Notes under the pieces: model-generated | Told to the model about the DNA's origin: nothing | Database searches by the model: none | Seen by the model: the letters and a program-made list of their open reading frames with translations, nothing else | Translations under genes and position numbers: made by a program | Part shown: piece after piece, positions 1 to 8,947 of the stretch | Position numbering within the stretch: the first letter of the stretch is position 1 | How the letters are laid out: the number at the start of each line of letters is the position of its first letter | Assembly: GCF_001279585.1 (NCBI RefSeq) | Contig: NZ_LGEC01000038.1 | Location: 1-64,000 of the forward strand | Origin: Nocardiopsis sp. NRRL B-16309 | GTDB taxonomy: Bacteria; Actinomycetota; Actinomycetes; Streptosporangiales; Streptosporangiaceae | Direction: 5' to 3' | Length of the DNA stretch: 64,000 nt

Positions 1-15
1 CCCCCAAGGAGACGT

Positions 16-1293
16 ATGTCCGCCGCCCCGCCCCCACCCGTCAGCCGTCTGGAGGTCCACCAGAACCCCTGTCTCCCCGAGGGCGCCCAGGACGTGCACG
101 CCATCGCCACGGTCACCGTCGACGCACCGGCACCCGCCGCCTCCTCCCCGGCACAGGTCATCGTCATCGACCGTTCCTACTCCATGAACGGCGACAAGAT
201 CGCCCGCGCCCGCGAGGCCGCCGTGGCCGCCGTCGACGCCCTGCGCGACGGCAGCCGGTTCGCGGTGATCGCGGGCAACGGCCGAGCCGAGCAGATCTAC
301 CCGCTCCGGCCCGCCGCCCTGGCCGAGGCCACCACGTCCAGCCGGGACGCGGCCCGCGAGGCGATCCTGGCACTCAAACCCGACGGCGGCACCAACCTCG
401 TTCCCTGGCTTGAGCTGGCCTCCGCCCTGCTCGCCACCGTCGGGCCCGGCGACGTCCGGCACACGACGATCCTCACCGACGGCCAGGGCAACCTCACCGA
501 CGCCGTCCTGCGCAGGTGCGCCGGGGCGTTCACCTGCGACTGCGTGGGCATCGGCGAGGACTGGAGCCCCGAGCAGCTGCGCCGGATCACCACCGCGCTC
601 TCGGGCACCCGCCACTTCGTGGAGGACCTCGACGACCTGCCCGGCTTCTTCCGCCGCCAGGCCGAACAGACGCAGGACCGGGGCATGGCCGACCTGGCGC
701 TGCTGGTCAGGGCGCCCGGCCAGGTCCGCGTCCGCAAGGTCACCCAGGTCTATCCGACCGAGCGCGAGCTGACCGCGCGGGACGGTGGCGGCGGCCCCGT
801 CCATGAGTATCCGCTCGGATCGTGGGGCTCGGAGACCAGGGACTACCAGCTGTGGTTCCGTGTGCCGCCCCGGCAGCCCGGAGCCGAGATCCGCGTCGCG
901 CAGGTCGTGCTCGTCTCGGGGGAGGGGCGGGAGCTGGCCCGGGGGCGCGTCCTCGCGCAGTGGACCGCCGACCTGGCGCAGGCCACGGCCGTGGACCCCA
1001 AGGTGGAGCACTACACCGGGCAGCTGGAGCAGAACGGGCTCATCAGGGAGGGCCTGGCCGCCCTGGAGACCGGACGGACCCGGGAGGCCACGGCCAAGCT
1101 GGGCCGGGCGCGCGAACTCGCGGTGGAGTCCGGGCGCGACGACCTGGTCACCGCCCTGGAGCGCGTCGTCGACCAGGACCCGGTGACGGGGACCGTCCGG
1201 CTGCGCTCGCGGATGAGCCGGGCCGACACGCTCAACCTCGACGTCGGCACGGACCGAACGACGCGGGAGATGACGCCGAGGAGAGGGGAGTAG
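16..1293 (+). CDS. von Willebrand factor A domain protein
   Basis: This is a 425-aa cytoplasmic vWA protein. The vWA fold starts near residue 48, where the MIDAS motif reads VIDRSYSMNG (a DxSxS form), and continues to an acidic strand ILTDGQGN near residue 153. The C-terminal 130 residues look like the alpha-helical, TPR-like tail often attached to actinobacterial vWA proteins. The ATG is preceded by AAGGAG at 6-11, so the gene is complete. It ends 7 nt before a zinc-ribbon membrane protein, so the two are probably co-transcribed. In actinobacteria such pairs often sit with FHA, PP2C and Ser/Thr kinase genes, but those partners are not visible here. The ligand and role are unknown; a metal-dependent protein-binding scaffold is the family expectation. 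Confidence 0.85.
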   Translation: MSAAPPPPVSRLEVHQNPCLPEGAQDVHAIATVTVDAPAPAASSPAQVIVIDRSYSMNGDKIARAREAAVAAVDALRDGSRFAVIAGNGRAEQIYPLRPAALAEATTSSRDAAREAILALKPDGGTNLVPWLELASALLATVGPGDVRHTTILTDGQGNLTDAVLRRCAGAFTCDCVGIGEDWSPEQLRRITTALSGTRHFVEDLDDLPGFFRRQAEQTQDRGMADLALLVRAPGQVRVRKVTQVYPTERELTARDGGGGPVHEYPLGSWGSETRDYQLWFRVPPRQPGAEIRVAQVVLVSGEGRELARGRVLAQWTADLAQATAVDPKVEHYTGQLEQNGLIREGLAALETGRTREATAKLGRARELAVESGRDDLVTALERVVDQDPVTGTVRLRSRMSRADTLNLDVGTDRTTREMTPRRGE

Positions 1294-1299
1294 GCCTCC

Positions 1300-3006
1300 A
1301 TGGCGGCGATCTGCCCCGACGGGCACCCGACCGAGGACACCGAGTACTGCGAGGAATGCGGCCTGCGCGTCCCGACGCCGTCCGGAGCCCGGCCTCCCGG
1401 CGGTCCCGGAGACGGCCGCGTCCGCGGTTCGACCACGGGATCCGCCGGGGGCGAGAGGAGTGCGGGCGGCTCGGTGGGACCCGGGCCACGGCTCGGCCCC
1501 ACACCGGCGGCCCCCGGGCCCGGACACGGGCCCGGCGGAGGAACGGCCGGTGGCCCGGTCCGGGCCGCCGAGGTCGCCGCTCTGATCGGCGACGCGCCCA
1601 CCTCCGCCCACGTCGCCGCTCCGCGTGCCGGAGCCGGGCACGCCGGAGCCGCGCCCGCGCCGGCCGGCTCCCGCGCCGACCGCTCCGGAGCCGAGCACGT
1701 CCCCCCGCCCGGGGGAGCCCCCGCGGCGAACGCGGTCCCGCCCGACGACGACCCGGCCGACCTGCTCGAACCGCCCGCGCCCACCCTGCTGCTCACCCCG
1801 GGTCGCCGCCCGCGCCTGCGCGGCCCGTCCACGGTCGGCCGCCTGCGCCTGTTGGCCGCGGTGACCGTCGCGGCGCTCGTCCTGGCCTTCGGCGCGCTCG
1901 CCGTGGGCACCCGGGCCGCCCAGACCGCGATCGACGACACCGGCCAGGACATCGGCCCCCGGATCATCGCGACCGCCGACCTGCCCCGTGCGCTCGCCGA
2001 GACCGACGCCCACCTGGCGGCACTCGTCCTGCTCGGCGACGACCCCGACCACGCCGACGAGCGCGCCGCCGAACTGGAGGCCTACCAGGACAGCGGCGGA
2101 GCCGCCGCCGACCTCGTGCTGGGCGCCCACGACCTGGCCGTCGACGTCGAGGGCAGGCCCGAGCCCACGGCAGCGGCCACCGATCCCGCCGCGGCGGCGA
2201 TCGAGGGCGAAGCGGCGGCACAGGACCCGGCGGACGCCCCCACGCCCACCGCAACACCCGAGGACGCGCACGGGGCCACCGCGCAGGCGATCGACCTCGC
2301 CCAGGCCTACGCCCGCTACCGGGAACTGGCCGGCCGGGCCCTGGCACTGTCGGAGTCCGCCACCTATCCGGCGGGCGAGGTCCCCTCCGACGTGGCCGCG
2401 GCCCGCGCCGAGGCCGCACGACACCTGCGCGAGGAGGTCCTGCCGTTGGCCGAGGCCGTCAGCCTCGACGCCACCCGCACCGCCTTCCACCGCACGAAGG
2501 ACGCCCACGACACCGTCGCCACCGCGCGCGTGGCCGTCGCATTCGGCAGCGCGGCGGCCCTGGCCGCCCTGATCGCACTCCAGGTGTTCCTGGCCCGCCG
2601 CTTCCACCGCACCTTCAGCCCCGCCCTGCTCGTGGCCACCGCGGTCACCGCCATCTACACCTACACCGGGGTCACCGTCATGGCCACACAGACCGACGTC
2701 CTGACGCGGATGACCGCCGACGGGTTGGTCCCGGTGGCGACGCAGGCCGCCCTCCGCACCGAGGACACCGTCGAGGCCGCCGACAGCACCGACGCCCGCA
2801 CCGGCGCGAGCGTGGGCGCCGGCTCGCTCGACCCGTACCAGGACGACCCGGCCGAGGCCGAGGAGGCCGCGGCCGTGTTCACCGCCTCGGTCGCCGCCGG
2901 GGACGCCGCCATCGGCGGCCTGGGCTTCCTCATCCCCGTCTCCATGCTGTCCATCGCCGTCGTGGTCGTCGTCGGCACCGCCCCCCGCCTGGCCGAGTAC
3001 CGCTGA
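1300..3006 (+). CDS. Zinc-ribbon membrane protein with periplasmic helical loop
   Basis: This is a 568-aa protein. An N-terminal zinc-ribbon half (CPDGHPTEDTEYCEECG, residues 5-21) is followed by about 150 residues of Gly/Pro/Ala-rich linker. Four hydrophobic segments follow at roughly residues 185-208, 411-434, 438-462 and 538-561. The long Ala/Glu-rich stretch between the first two (about 210-410) looks like an extracellular helical bundle of the kind found in sensor proteins. The N-terminal zinc ribbon resembles that of the FHA/zinc-ribbon proteins that accompany vWA proteins, but I see no FHA domain. It starts 7 nt after the vWA gene and is probably its partner. Function is unknown; a membrane sensor or scaffold is a guess. 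Confidence 0.75.
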   Translation: MAAICPDGHPTEDTEYCEECGLRVPTPSGARPPGGPGDGRVRGSTTGSAGGERSAGGSVGPGPRLGPTPAAPGPGHGPGGGTAGGPVRAAEVAALIGDAPTSAHVAAPRAGAGHAGAAPAPAGSRADRSGAEHVPPPGGAPAANAVPPDDDPADLLEPPAPTLLLTPGRRPRLRGPSTVGRLRLLAAVTVAALVLAFGALAVGTRAAQTAIDDTGQDIGPRIIATADLPRALAETDAHLAALVLLGDDPDHADERAAELEAYQDSGGAAADLVLGAHDLAVDVEGRPEPTAAATDPAAAAIEGEAAAQDPADAPTPTATPEDAHGATAQAIDLAQAYARYRELAGRALALSESATYPAGEVPSDVAAARAEAARHLREEVLPLAEAVSLDATRTAFHRTKDAHDTVATARVAVAFGSAAALAALIALQVFLARRFHRTFSPALLVATAVTAIYTYTGVTVMATQTDVLTRMTADGLVPVATQAALRTEDTVEAADSTDARTGASVGAGSLDPYQDDPAEAEEAAAVFTASVAAGDAAIGGLGFLIPVSMLSIAVVVVVGTAPRLAEYR

Positions 3007-3020
3007 ACCGGAGGACACCC

Positions 3021-4373
3021 ATGAGCACCGACACCGGAACCCGCCGGGCCGGACGGCTGGGCCGATGGTTCAGCGGCCCCCGCCGCGCGATCATCGTCAG
3101 TTCGATCGGCACCTCCCTGGAGTGGTACGACTACTTCCTCTACGGCACGGCCGCCGTGTTCGTCTTCGGGCCGCTGTTCTTCCCCGAGTCCGACCCGGCC
3201 ACCGGGCTGCTGCTGTCGCTGGCCACCTTCGGCGTCGGCTTCGCCTCCCGACCGGTCGGCGCGGTGCTGTTCGGGCACTTCGGCGACCGGATCGGCCGCC
3301 GGGACGTCCTGGCGGCGACCTTCCTCGTGATGGGCACCTCCACGTTCCTCATCGGGCTGCTGCCGGGGTACGCGAGCATCGGCGTGGTCGCGCCCGTCCT
3401 CCTGGTCCTGCTGCGCGTGGTCCAGGGGCTGAGCCTGGGCGGGCAGTGGGGCGGCGCCGTCCTCATGGCGATGGAACACGGCCCGCGGGAGCGGCGGGGC
3501 GTCACCTCCAGCTGGGTGCAGGTCGGGGTCCCCGTCGGCAACATCCTCTCGACCGGGCTGCTGGCGCTGGCCGCCGTCCTGCTGCCGAACGAGGCCTTCC
3601 TGGAGTGGGGATGGCGGATCCCGTTCCTGCTCTCGGGCGGGCTCGCCCTGATGGGCCTGTGGATCCGGCGCGGGCTGACCGAGTCCCCGGAGTTCGAGGC
3701 GATGGGCCGTCCGTCCCGCTCGCCGCTGCTGGAGGTCCTGCGCACCCACCCCCGCGCGCTCGGATCGGCCTTCCTGGCGCGCATCGGCAGCGACGTGGTG
3801 TTCTACGTCTTCACCTTCTACCTGCTCGCCTACCTCGACACGCAGCTCGGCATGGACCGCGGCGTGGGGTTGGCGGTCGTCGTGATCGCCTCGGCGGTAC
3901 AGCTGCCGCTGCTGGTCCTCTACGGCCGCCTCTCCGACCGGTGGGGCAGGCGCCGCGTGTACGCGTTCGGCGCCATCGGCTCCGGCGTGTGGGTGTTCGT
4001 CTTCTTCCCGCTGCTGGACACCGGCGTGTTCTGGATCATCACCGCGGCCGTGGTCGGCGGGATCGTCTTCGAGGCCGCCATGTACGGACCGCAGGCCGCG
4101 TTCATCGCCGAACTCTTCGCGCCCCGCGTCCGCTACAGCGGTACCGGGCTGGGCTACCAGGTGGCGGGCGTCCCCAGCGGCGCGCTGGCGCCCATCGTGG
4201 CGATCGCGCTGTTCGACTGGTTCGGCACCGCCCAGGCCGTGGCCTGGTACGTCGCGGCGTCCGTGCTGGTGAGCCTGGTGGGCCTGGCCCTGTCACCGGG
4301 GCCCTGGCGGGGAACGCGGGCGCCCGCGGAGGAGGCTTCCGCACGGGGGCCGCTGACCGGGGCGGCGCCGTGA
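3021..4373 (+). CDS. MFS transporter, metabolite:H+ symporter type
   Basis: This is a 450-aa secondary transporter. The N-terminal stretch SSIGTSLEWYDYFLYG and the loop 2-3 signature GHFGDRIGRRDVL are typical of the MHS (ProP/ShiA/KgtP-like) branch of the major facilitator superfamily. A second copy of the loop motif, GRLSDRWGRRRVY, lies at the start of the second six-helix half, and twelve hydrophobic segments are apparent. The frame is open far upstream, but the ATG at 3021, 14 nt after the preceding stop with CCGGAGG-like bases before it, gives the normal family length. Substrates of this group are small organic acids, amino acids or compatible solutes; the sequence does not show which. 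Confidence 0.9.
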   Translation: MSTDTGTRRAGRLGRWFSGPRRAIIVSSIGTSLEWYDYFLYGTAAVFVFGPLFFPESDPATGLLLSLATFGVGFASRPVGAVLFGHFGDRIGRRDVLAATFLVMGTSTFLIGLLPGYASIGVVAPVLLVLLRVVQGLSLGGQWGGAVLMAMEHGPRERRGVTSSWVQVGVPVGNILSTGLLALAAVLLPNEAFLEWGWRIPFLLSGGLALMGLWIRRGLTESPEFEAMGRPSRSPLLEVLRTHPRALGSAFLARIGSDVVFYVFTFYLLAYLDTQLGMDRGVGLAVVVIASAVQLPLLVLYGRLSDRWGRRRVYAFGAIGSGVWVFVFFPLLDTGVFWIITAAVVGGIVFEAAMYGPQAAFIAELFAPRVRYSGTGLGYQVAGVPSGALAPIVAIALFDWFGTAQAVAWYVAASVLVSLVGLALSPGPWRGTRAPAEEASARGPLTGAAP

Positions 4374-4499
4374 CGCGCGGGCGGCGACGCGCCGTGACGG
4401 GACGCCGGTAGGCCGCCCCGCGTGGGGGTCCGCGCGATGACGGGGCGGAGGATCGCGCGATCCGCTGTGCACACGGGGTGACGGCCCTAGGGTGGTGCC

Positions 4500-6221
4500 A
4501 TGGACCGTGTGGAAGCGCTGGACGCCCACCTGCGGAGCATGTCGACGGAGCGGGTCGCGCGTCTGGTCGCCACCCTGCCCGACACCGCGATCGACCTGCA
4601 CTGCTGGAGCGCCGTCCTGGAGCGGATCGCCATCCTGGCCTACCGGCCGACCGTGGTCGAGCAGCTCAACCTGGCACAACAGCAGCTGCTCTACGCGATC
4701 GCCACCGTCGCCGAGGACCAGAACGGGCTCAGACGGCCCGCGCCGAACCCGGACCCGGGAGCGGGCACGGTCGAACTGGGGCCGGTCTCCCTGGACGCGG
4801 TCCTGGACCGGGTCGGGGCGAGGTCGCCCGGCCGGGTACGGGAGCGGGCCGAAGCCGAGCTCGACCGGCTGTCCGACCTGGCGATCATCTGGCCGGACGG
4901 CCGCGACCGCTTCCACCTGGCCGACGACTTCGCCGCGCAGTTCGGGTCCGAGCGCACCCCGCCGGACCTGCGCACGGTCGCCGAGGGGCTCGACACGGCC
5001 GACCTGCACCGCATGGCCAAGGCCCTGGGCCTGGACTCCGGCGCGGACCGGCACGTGCTGACCGCCGACATCGCGTCCCTGCTCACCGACGAGGCACGGG
5101 TCGACCTCCTGTTCGAAGAGGCACCCGCTGAGACGGCGCGCTTCGCGCACTTCCACGCCCTGCACAGCATGGTCGTGCGCGCTCCGGCGCCGGGGCACCG
5201 GCACGTGGACTGGCTGACCGAACGCGGCCTGATGGTCCCCGTCGGCGACCACGGCGTCATGGTCCCGCGCGAGGTCGCCCTCGTGCTCAGGGCGCGCTAC
5301 CCGGCGCCGTTCTCCCCGGAGCCGCCGGTCCTGGTGGGCCAGGTGTCCGACCGGGAGTTCGAGCGGGGATCCGAACCGGGGGCCGCGGCCGGTGCGCGAG
5401 CGGTGGCGGCGCGGTCCCAGGAGGCGCTGGTGGCGCTGCTGGACGCCGACGACCACCTGGTGGCCGCCCTCCAGGTGTGGCCGCTCGTCCTGGGCGCCGA
5501 CGGCGTCCAGGACCACCCCGCGCTGCGCAAGGAGCTGACGGCCGTCGGCACCCACCCGGACGTGGTCCGGGTGTGGGTCGAGGCGGGCGCCATCACCGGA
5601 CTGCTCAGTGCGCGCAGCGGCGAGGTCGGCCTGTCCGCGCAGGCCGCCACCTGGGCGGTCCTGCCGCCGGAGTCGCGGATCGCGGCGCTGCTCCAGGCGT
5701 GGACACGGATGCCCGACACGGCGCTGTGGTGGCCCTCGCCCGAGGAGCCGCTGCCGAAGAAGCGCGCGGCCAGCGTCCGGCGGGCCCTCGCGCTGGCCCT
5801 GGGGGACGCGCCGGAGGGCGTGAGCCTGGGCGCGGTGTCGGAGAACCCGCAGTACCGGCGGGTGCTGGGCTGGGAGCCGCACGGGGCGCAGCGGTGGCTG
5901 GTGGACACCGTGCAGTGGCACCAGCCCTTCATCGGTGCGGACACCGACGCCACCGACCGCGTGCTCCGGGCGCTGCACGAGGCGGAACGGCTGGGATTGG
6001 TCGCCTACGGGACGCCGACGCTGCTCGGGCGCGCCCTGTCGGCGTGGTGCCGGGGCGCGGGGACCGAGGACGTGGCGGACGCGGCCTGGGCGGCGCTGCT
6101 CGGACGCGACCGTGTCGAGGAACCGCGGCCGAACGAGGAGAACGGCGCGGTGATGCAGGGGCCCGCCGAGTGCCGGGAGAGGGTCCTGGCCATGGAGGTC
6201 CACGCCCTACTGGGCACCTGA
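4500..6221 (+). CDS. Helicase-associated domain protein (XPB-N-like, no motor)
   Basis: This is a 573-aa protein without Walker motifs. The first 300 residues are helical, with a winged-helix-like segment ending MVPREVALVLRARYPAPF. This resembles the helicase-associated/XPB N-terminal domain proteins common in actinobacteria, which are believed to assist DNA repair or unwinding by a separate helicase. The C-terminal half also reads as winged-helix repeats. The ATG at 4500 follows a 126-nt gap after the transporter. I see no partner helicase next to it; the HelZ-like gene is 2.7 kb away. The family assignment rests on overall pattern only and is moderate. Confidence 0.55.
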   Translation: MDRVEALDAHLRSMSTERVARLVATLPDTAIDLHCWSAVLERIAILAYRPTVVEQLNLAQQQLLYAIATVAEDQNGLRRPAPNPDPGAGTVELGPVSLDAVLDRVGARSPGRVRERAEAELDRLSDLAIIWPDGRDRFHLADDFAAQFGSERTPPDLRTVAEGLDTADLHRMAKALGLDSGADRHVLTADIASLLTDEARVDLLFEEAPAETARFAHFHALHSMVVRAPAPGHRHVDWLTERGLMVPVGDHGVMVPREVALVLRARYPAPFSPEPPVLVGQVSDREFERGSEPGAAAGARAVAARSQEALVALLDADDHLVAALQVWPLVLGADGVQDHPALRKELTAVGTHPDVVRVWVEAGAITGLLSARSGEVGLSAQAATWAVLPPESRIAALLQAWTRMPDTALWWPSPEEPLPKKRAASVRRALALALGDAPEGVSLGAVSENPQYRRVLGWEPHGAQRWLVDTVQWHQPFIGADTDATDRVLRALHEAERLGLVAYGTPTLLGRALSAWCRGAGTEDVADAAWAALLGRDRVEEPRPNEENGAVMQGPAECRERVLAMEVHALLGT

Positions 6222-6355
6222 GCGGACCCGGCGGGCGTGAGCACCCGGTCGGGGCACCGGCCGCGGTGGGTTCGTAGGGCGTGTGCGTCGGCAGGGGTCC
6301 CACCGTCGGTGCGCCTGTCCGCGGCTACGGCCGGGTGTGTCCGCGGGCAGCGGAG

Positions 6356-6724
6356 TCAGCGACGGGCGTCGTAGGACTCGCGCGCCGTGAGGACCTCTTC
6401 GATGTGCTGCTCGGCCCAGTGCCCCAGCGCCCGCAGGGGCGACTGGAGCGTGTGTCCCAGCTCGGTCAGCTCGTATTCGACCCTGGGGGGCACCTCGGCG
6501 TAGGCGTACCGCGAGACGAGCCCGTCGCGTTCCAGGTCCCGCAGGGTGTCGGTGAGGACCTTCCCGCTGATTCCGTCGACCTTGGCGCGCAGGTCGCCGA
6601 AGCGCATTCTGCCTGCGCTGAGCGCGATCACCACCATGGCCGTCCACTTGTTGGCGATGCGGGCCAACGACGTGCGGGAGGGGCAGGTCGCCGTGAGCAC
6701 ATCGAAGGTCCGATCTTGTGACAT
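6356..6724 (-). CDS. HxlR-family winged-helix transcriptional regulator
   Basis: This is a 122-aa MarR/HxlR-type repressor or activator. It has the family landmarks: an N-terminal cysteine (TATCPSRTSLARIANKW), the recognition region RFGDLRAKVDGISGKVLTDTLRDLE (split between helices 2 and 3), and the wing with YAEVPPRVEYELTELG. HxlR proteins often use the N-terminal cysteine to sense electrophiles or redox state. The frame is open to 6769, but that extension would run through the dyad at 6739-6771, so I chose the ATG at 6724. It is transcribed divergently from a SnoaL-like gene that it probably controls. Confidence 0.85.
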   Translation of the reverse strand: MSQDRTFDVLTATCPSRTSLARIANKWTAMVVIALSAGRMRFGDLRAKVDGISGKVLTDTLRDLERDGLVSRYAYAEVPPRVEYELTELGHTLQSPLRALGHWAEQHIEEVLTARESYDARR

Positions 6725-6738
6725 GCGACACATCCGCC

Positions 6739-6771
6739 CATTGGTTACGTTGAGGTAACTGGTTACCAATG
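6739..6771. promoter_or_regulatory. Probable HxlR operator between divergent genes
   Basis: A GGTAAC-TG-GTTACC inverted repeat at 6754-6767 is nested in a larger imperfect dyad (CATTGGTTAC at 6739 against GGTTACCAATG at 6761-6771). HxlR proteins bind short dyads of this kind between themselves and the divergent target gene. Assignment to this regulator is inference from position. Confidence 0.6.
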
Positions 6772-6821
6772 GTGAGTATAGGCGTCAGCAGGGAGAACTT
6801 CGACGCAGAGGAAGACCGACC

Positions 6822-7223
6822 ATGGAATCCACCACACCGCTCGCCGTCGTCCGCCGGTACTTCGACGCCTTGGCAGCCCAGGACTTCGCCACGGTCGCCG
6901 CCGTGTTCGCCGACGACATCGTCTGGCACCAGCCCGGTGACAACCGGTTCTCCGGCACCCACCGCGGCAGCGCCGCGGTCAACGAGATGATCGGCGGCAT
7001 GATGACCGCCAGCGAGGGGACGTTCGAGCTCTCGGTGACCGGGGAGCCCATGGCCAACGGCGCGCTGGTCGCGGCCCCCGTCCACTTCACGGGTAGGCGT
7101 GAGCACGCCCGGATGGCGATGGACGGCACCGACCTGCTGAGGATCGAGGGTGACAGGATCGCGGAGGTGTGGCTGTTCTCCGCCGACCCGCGGGCCGAGG
7201 ACGCCTTCTGGGGCGTCAGCTGA
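6822..7223 (+). CDS. SnoaL-like / ketosteroid-isomerase-like NTF2-fold protein
   Basis: This is a 133-aa single-domain protein with the NTF2-fold pattern: an N-terminal helix VVRRYFDALAAQDFATVAAVFADDIVWHQPG, then a glycine-rich turn and mixed strands, ending IAEVWLFSADPRAEDAFW. Family members act as isomerases, cyclases, hydrolases or simple small-molecule binders, and no specific substrate can be read here. It lies head-to-head with the HxlR regulator and is probably induced with it, which would fit a detoxification role. A strong hairpin follows at 7236-7282. Confidence 0.8.
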   Translation: MESTTPLAVVRRYFDALAAQDFATVAAVFADDIVWHQPGDNRFSGTHRGSAAVNEMIGGMMTASEGTFELSVTGEPMANGALVAAPVHFTGRREHARMAMDGTDLLRIEGDRIAEVWLFSADPRAEDAFWGVS

Positions 7224-7235
7224 CCACTGACCCGC

Positions 7236-7282
7236 GCGGTCGTTGTCGCCCGTGACCAGGGAGCACGGGCGACAACGACCGC
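7236..7282. terminator. Bidirectional hairpin terminator
   Basis: A perfect 19-bp inverted repeat (arms 7236-7254 and 7264-7282, 9-nt loop) lies between two convergent genes, the SnoaL-like gene ending at 7223 and the XRE-cupin gene ending at 7381. There is no T-run, as is usual in high-GC actinomycetes. Confidence 0.75.
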
Positions 7283-7380
7283 CACTGATGACGGCACGGC
7301 CGTGCTCGGCAGGTGCCGCCTTCGCCGGTCGGGCGGCCAGCCGTGTTCCTGCGAGCCGCGTCCCGTTGCGGGGGAGGGTG

Positions 7381-7953
7381 TCAGGTGGTGCGGGCCTTGA
7401 GATGGGCCCGTTCCCCCTGGCGCCCGAACAGGACGAGGAGTTCCACGGTCCGCTCGTCGTCCGGGCCGAGCCAGTGCGGCACGTGGGTGTCGAACTCGGC
7501 GGCCTCGCCGGGTTTCAGGACCACGGTCCGCTCGCCCAACAGCAGGCGCAGCCGGCCGGCGAGGACGTAGACCCACTCGAAACCCTCGTGGGTCTTGAGG
7601 TGGGGCTCGGCCTCGGGGCGGGGCGGAATGAGGAGCTTGTGGGCCTGGACGCCGCCGGGGCGGCTGAGCGGCACATAGGTCATGCCGTCGCGGGCGACCG
7701 GCTTGAGGTGGATGCGCGGATCCCCGGTGCGGGGTGCGCCGACCAGCTCGTCCAGGGGGACGGCGTAGACCTCGGCGAGGGGCAGCAGGACCTCCAGGGT
7801 CGGCTTGCGTGTGCCCCCTTCGAGCCGGGAGAGCGTGCTCTCGTTGATCCCGATGCGCTCGGCGAGGTCGGCCAGCGTCAGGCCGTGGCGGTGGCGCAGC
7901 TGCCGCAGACGCGGTCCGACCGCGGCGAGCCTGTCCTGCTTGTCGGTGCTCAT
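7381..7953 (-). CDS. XRE-family regulator with C-terminal cupin domain
   Basis: This is a 190-aa two-domain regulator. Residues about 10-65 form a Cro/XRE helix-turn-helix (LTLADLAERIGINESTLSRL followed by EGGTRKPTL). Residues about 100-185 form a cupin barrel (LKTHEGFEWVYVLAGRLRLL, then LKPGEAAEFDTHVPHWL). This architecture is typical of repressors that sense a small metabolite through the cupin pocket. The ATG at 7953 was chosen because the family N-terminus begins just before the HTH; the frame is open further upstream. It diverges from the methyltransferase at 8145, its most likely target along with itself. Confidence 0.85.
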   Translation of the reverse strand: MSTDKQDRLAAVGPRLRQLRHRHGLTLADLAERIGINESTLSRLEGGTRKPTLEVLLPLAEVYAVPLDELVGAPRTGDPRIHLKPVARDGMTYVPLSRPGGVQAHKLLIPPRPEAEPHLKTHEGFEWVYVLAGRLRLLLGERTVVLKPGEAAEFDTHVPHWLGPDDERTVELLVLFGRQGERAHLKARTT

Positions 7954-8144
7954 GGGCACCAGCATGCTGAAACAGCATGAAGCTTTGCAAGTCCGGCAGT
8001 GGATGACGCAGGGTCGAACCAGCGGCCCGGGCTCGGGAGACACCGGCGTCCTCGTCCAGGGCCGCCGCGTCGACGCCGACGACTGGGCAGATGCCCGCAC
8101 AGGCGCCGACGCCCTCCGACCACTCGCATCCGAAGGGCCCGACC

Positions 8145-8777
8145 ATGGACAGCGCCAACGACTCCGCGACCTTCTGGGAGAAGCACTACGCCGGAACGGA
8201 CGCGCGGTGGGGCACGAGACCCAACGTCGTCCTGACCGATCTGCTCGCCGACCTGGCCCCCGCCCCGGGAACAGCCCTGGATCTGGGCTGCGGACACGGC
8301 GGCGACGCACTCTGGCTCGCCGCCCAGGGCTGGGAGGTCACCGCGGTCGACGTGTCGCGGACGGCCCTCGACCGGGTGGACGCGGGCGCCGCGGCCACCG
8401 GCGTCACCGACCGGGTGCGCACCGAGCGGCACGACCTCGCCGCGACCTTCCCCGACGGCACCTACACGCTGGTCGCCGCCACCTACTTCCACACCCCGCT
8501 CACCATCCCCCGCGACCAGGTCCTGCGCCGGGCCGCCGCGGCGGTGGCCCCCGGCGGGCTGCTGACCGTGATCGAACACGCCTCCGTGGCCCCCTGGTCC
8601 TGGGAGGCCGGGAAGGACGTCCGATTCCCCACGCCCGACGGGGTCATCGCCTCGCTGGAATTGACCGGCGACTGGCACGTCGAGCGAGGCGAGGCGCCCC
8701 AGCGCACCGCGACCGGTCCTGGCGGGCGGACCGCGACCGTCACCGACAACGTCATCGCCGTCCGACGCATCCGCTGA
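8145..8777 (+). CDS. Class I SAM-dependent methyltransferase
   Basis: This is a 210-aa Rossmann-fold methyltransferase. Motif I reads ALDLGCGHGGDALWLA (residues about 45-60), followed by the acidic strand VTAVDVSRTALDRV. The start FWEKHYAG(T)DARWG resembles the thiopurine/tellurite-resistance-like small-molecule methyltransferases, and the C-terminus has the usual VAPGGLLTVIEH strand. The in-frame ATG at 8091 is possible, but the ATG at 8145 with GAAGGG upstream gives the usual family N-terminus. The substrate is unknown. It is divergent from the XRE-cupin regulator. Confidence 0.85.
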   Translation: MDSANDSATFWEKHYAGTDARWGTRPNVVLTDLLADLAPAPGTALDLGCGHGGDALWLAAQGWEVTAVDVSRTALDRVDAGAAATGVTDRVRTERHDLAATFPDGTYTLVAATYFHTPLTIPRDQVLRRAAAAVAPGGLLTVIEHASVAPWSWEAGKDVRFPTPDGVIASLELTGDWHVERGEAPQRTATGPGGRTATVTDNVIAVRRIR

Positions 8778-8947
8778 CAGGGCGCGGGGGAGGACGACCC
8801 GGCGGGGAGTGGCGGCGCCCTGGGCCGGTGGGTGCCGCGCGGAGCCGGATCGGGTCCTCGCGGACGCGGGGGGAGCGGGTGTCGGTGGCGGGGCGGGAGA
8901 CCGGGGAACGGCCGCGCCGGTACCGGGGAGTCGGCACACTGGAGGGC

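Noticed and set aside
822..3020. Upstream extension of the MFS transporter frame
   Set aside because: It overlaps two good genes and translates to Arg/Gly/Pro-rich sequence; the ATG at 3021 fits the family.
4293..6203. 636-codon antisense frame opposite the helicase-associated protein
   Set aside because: It is a shadow frame with Arg/Gly/His/Pro-rich composition and no recognisable domain.
7805..8947. Upstream extension of the HelZ-like frame
   Set aside because: It overlaps the XRE-cupin and methyltransferase genes in another frame; the HelZ N-terminal motif begins at 8948.
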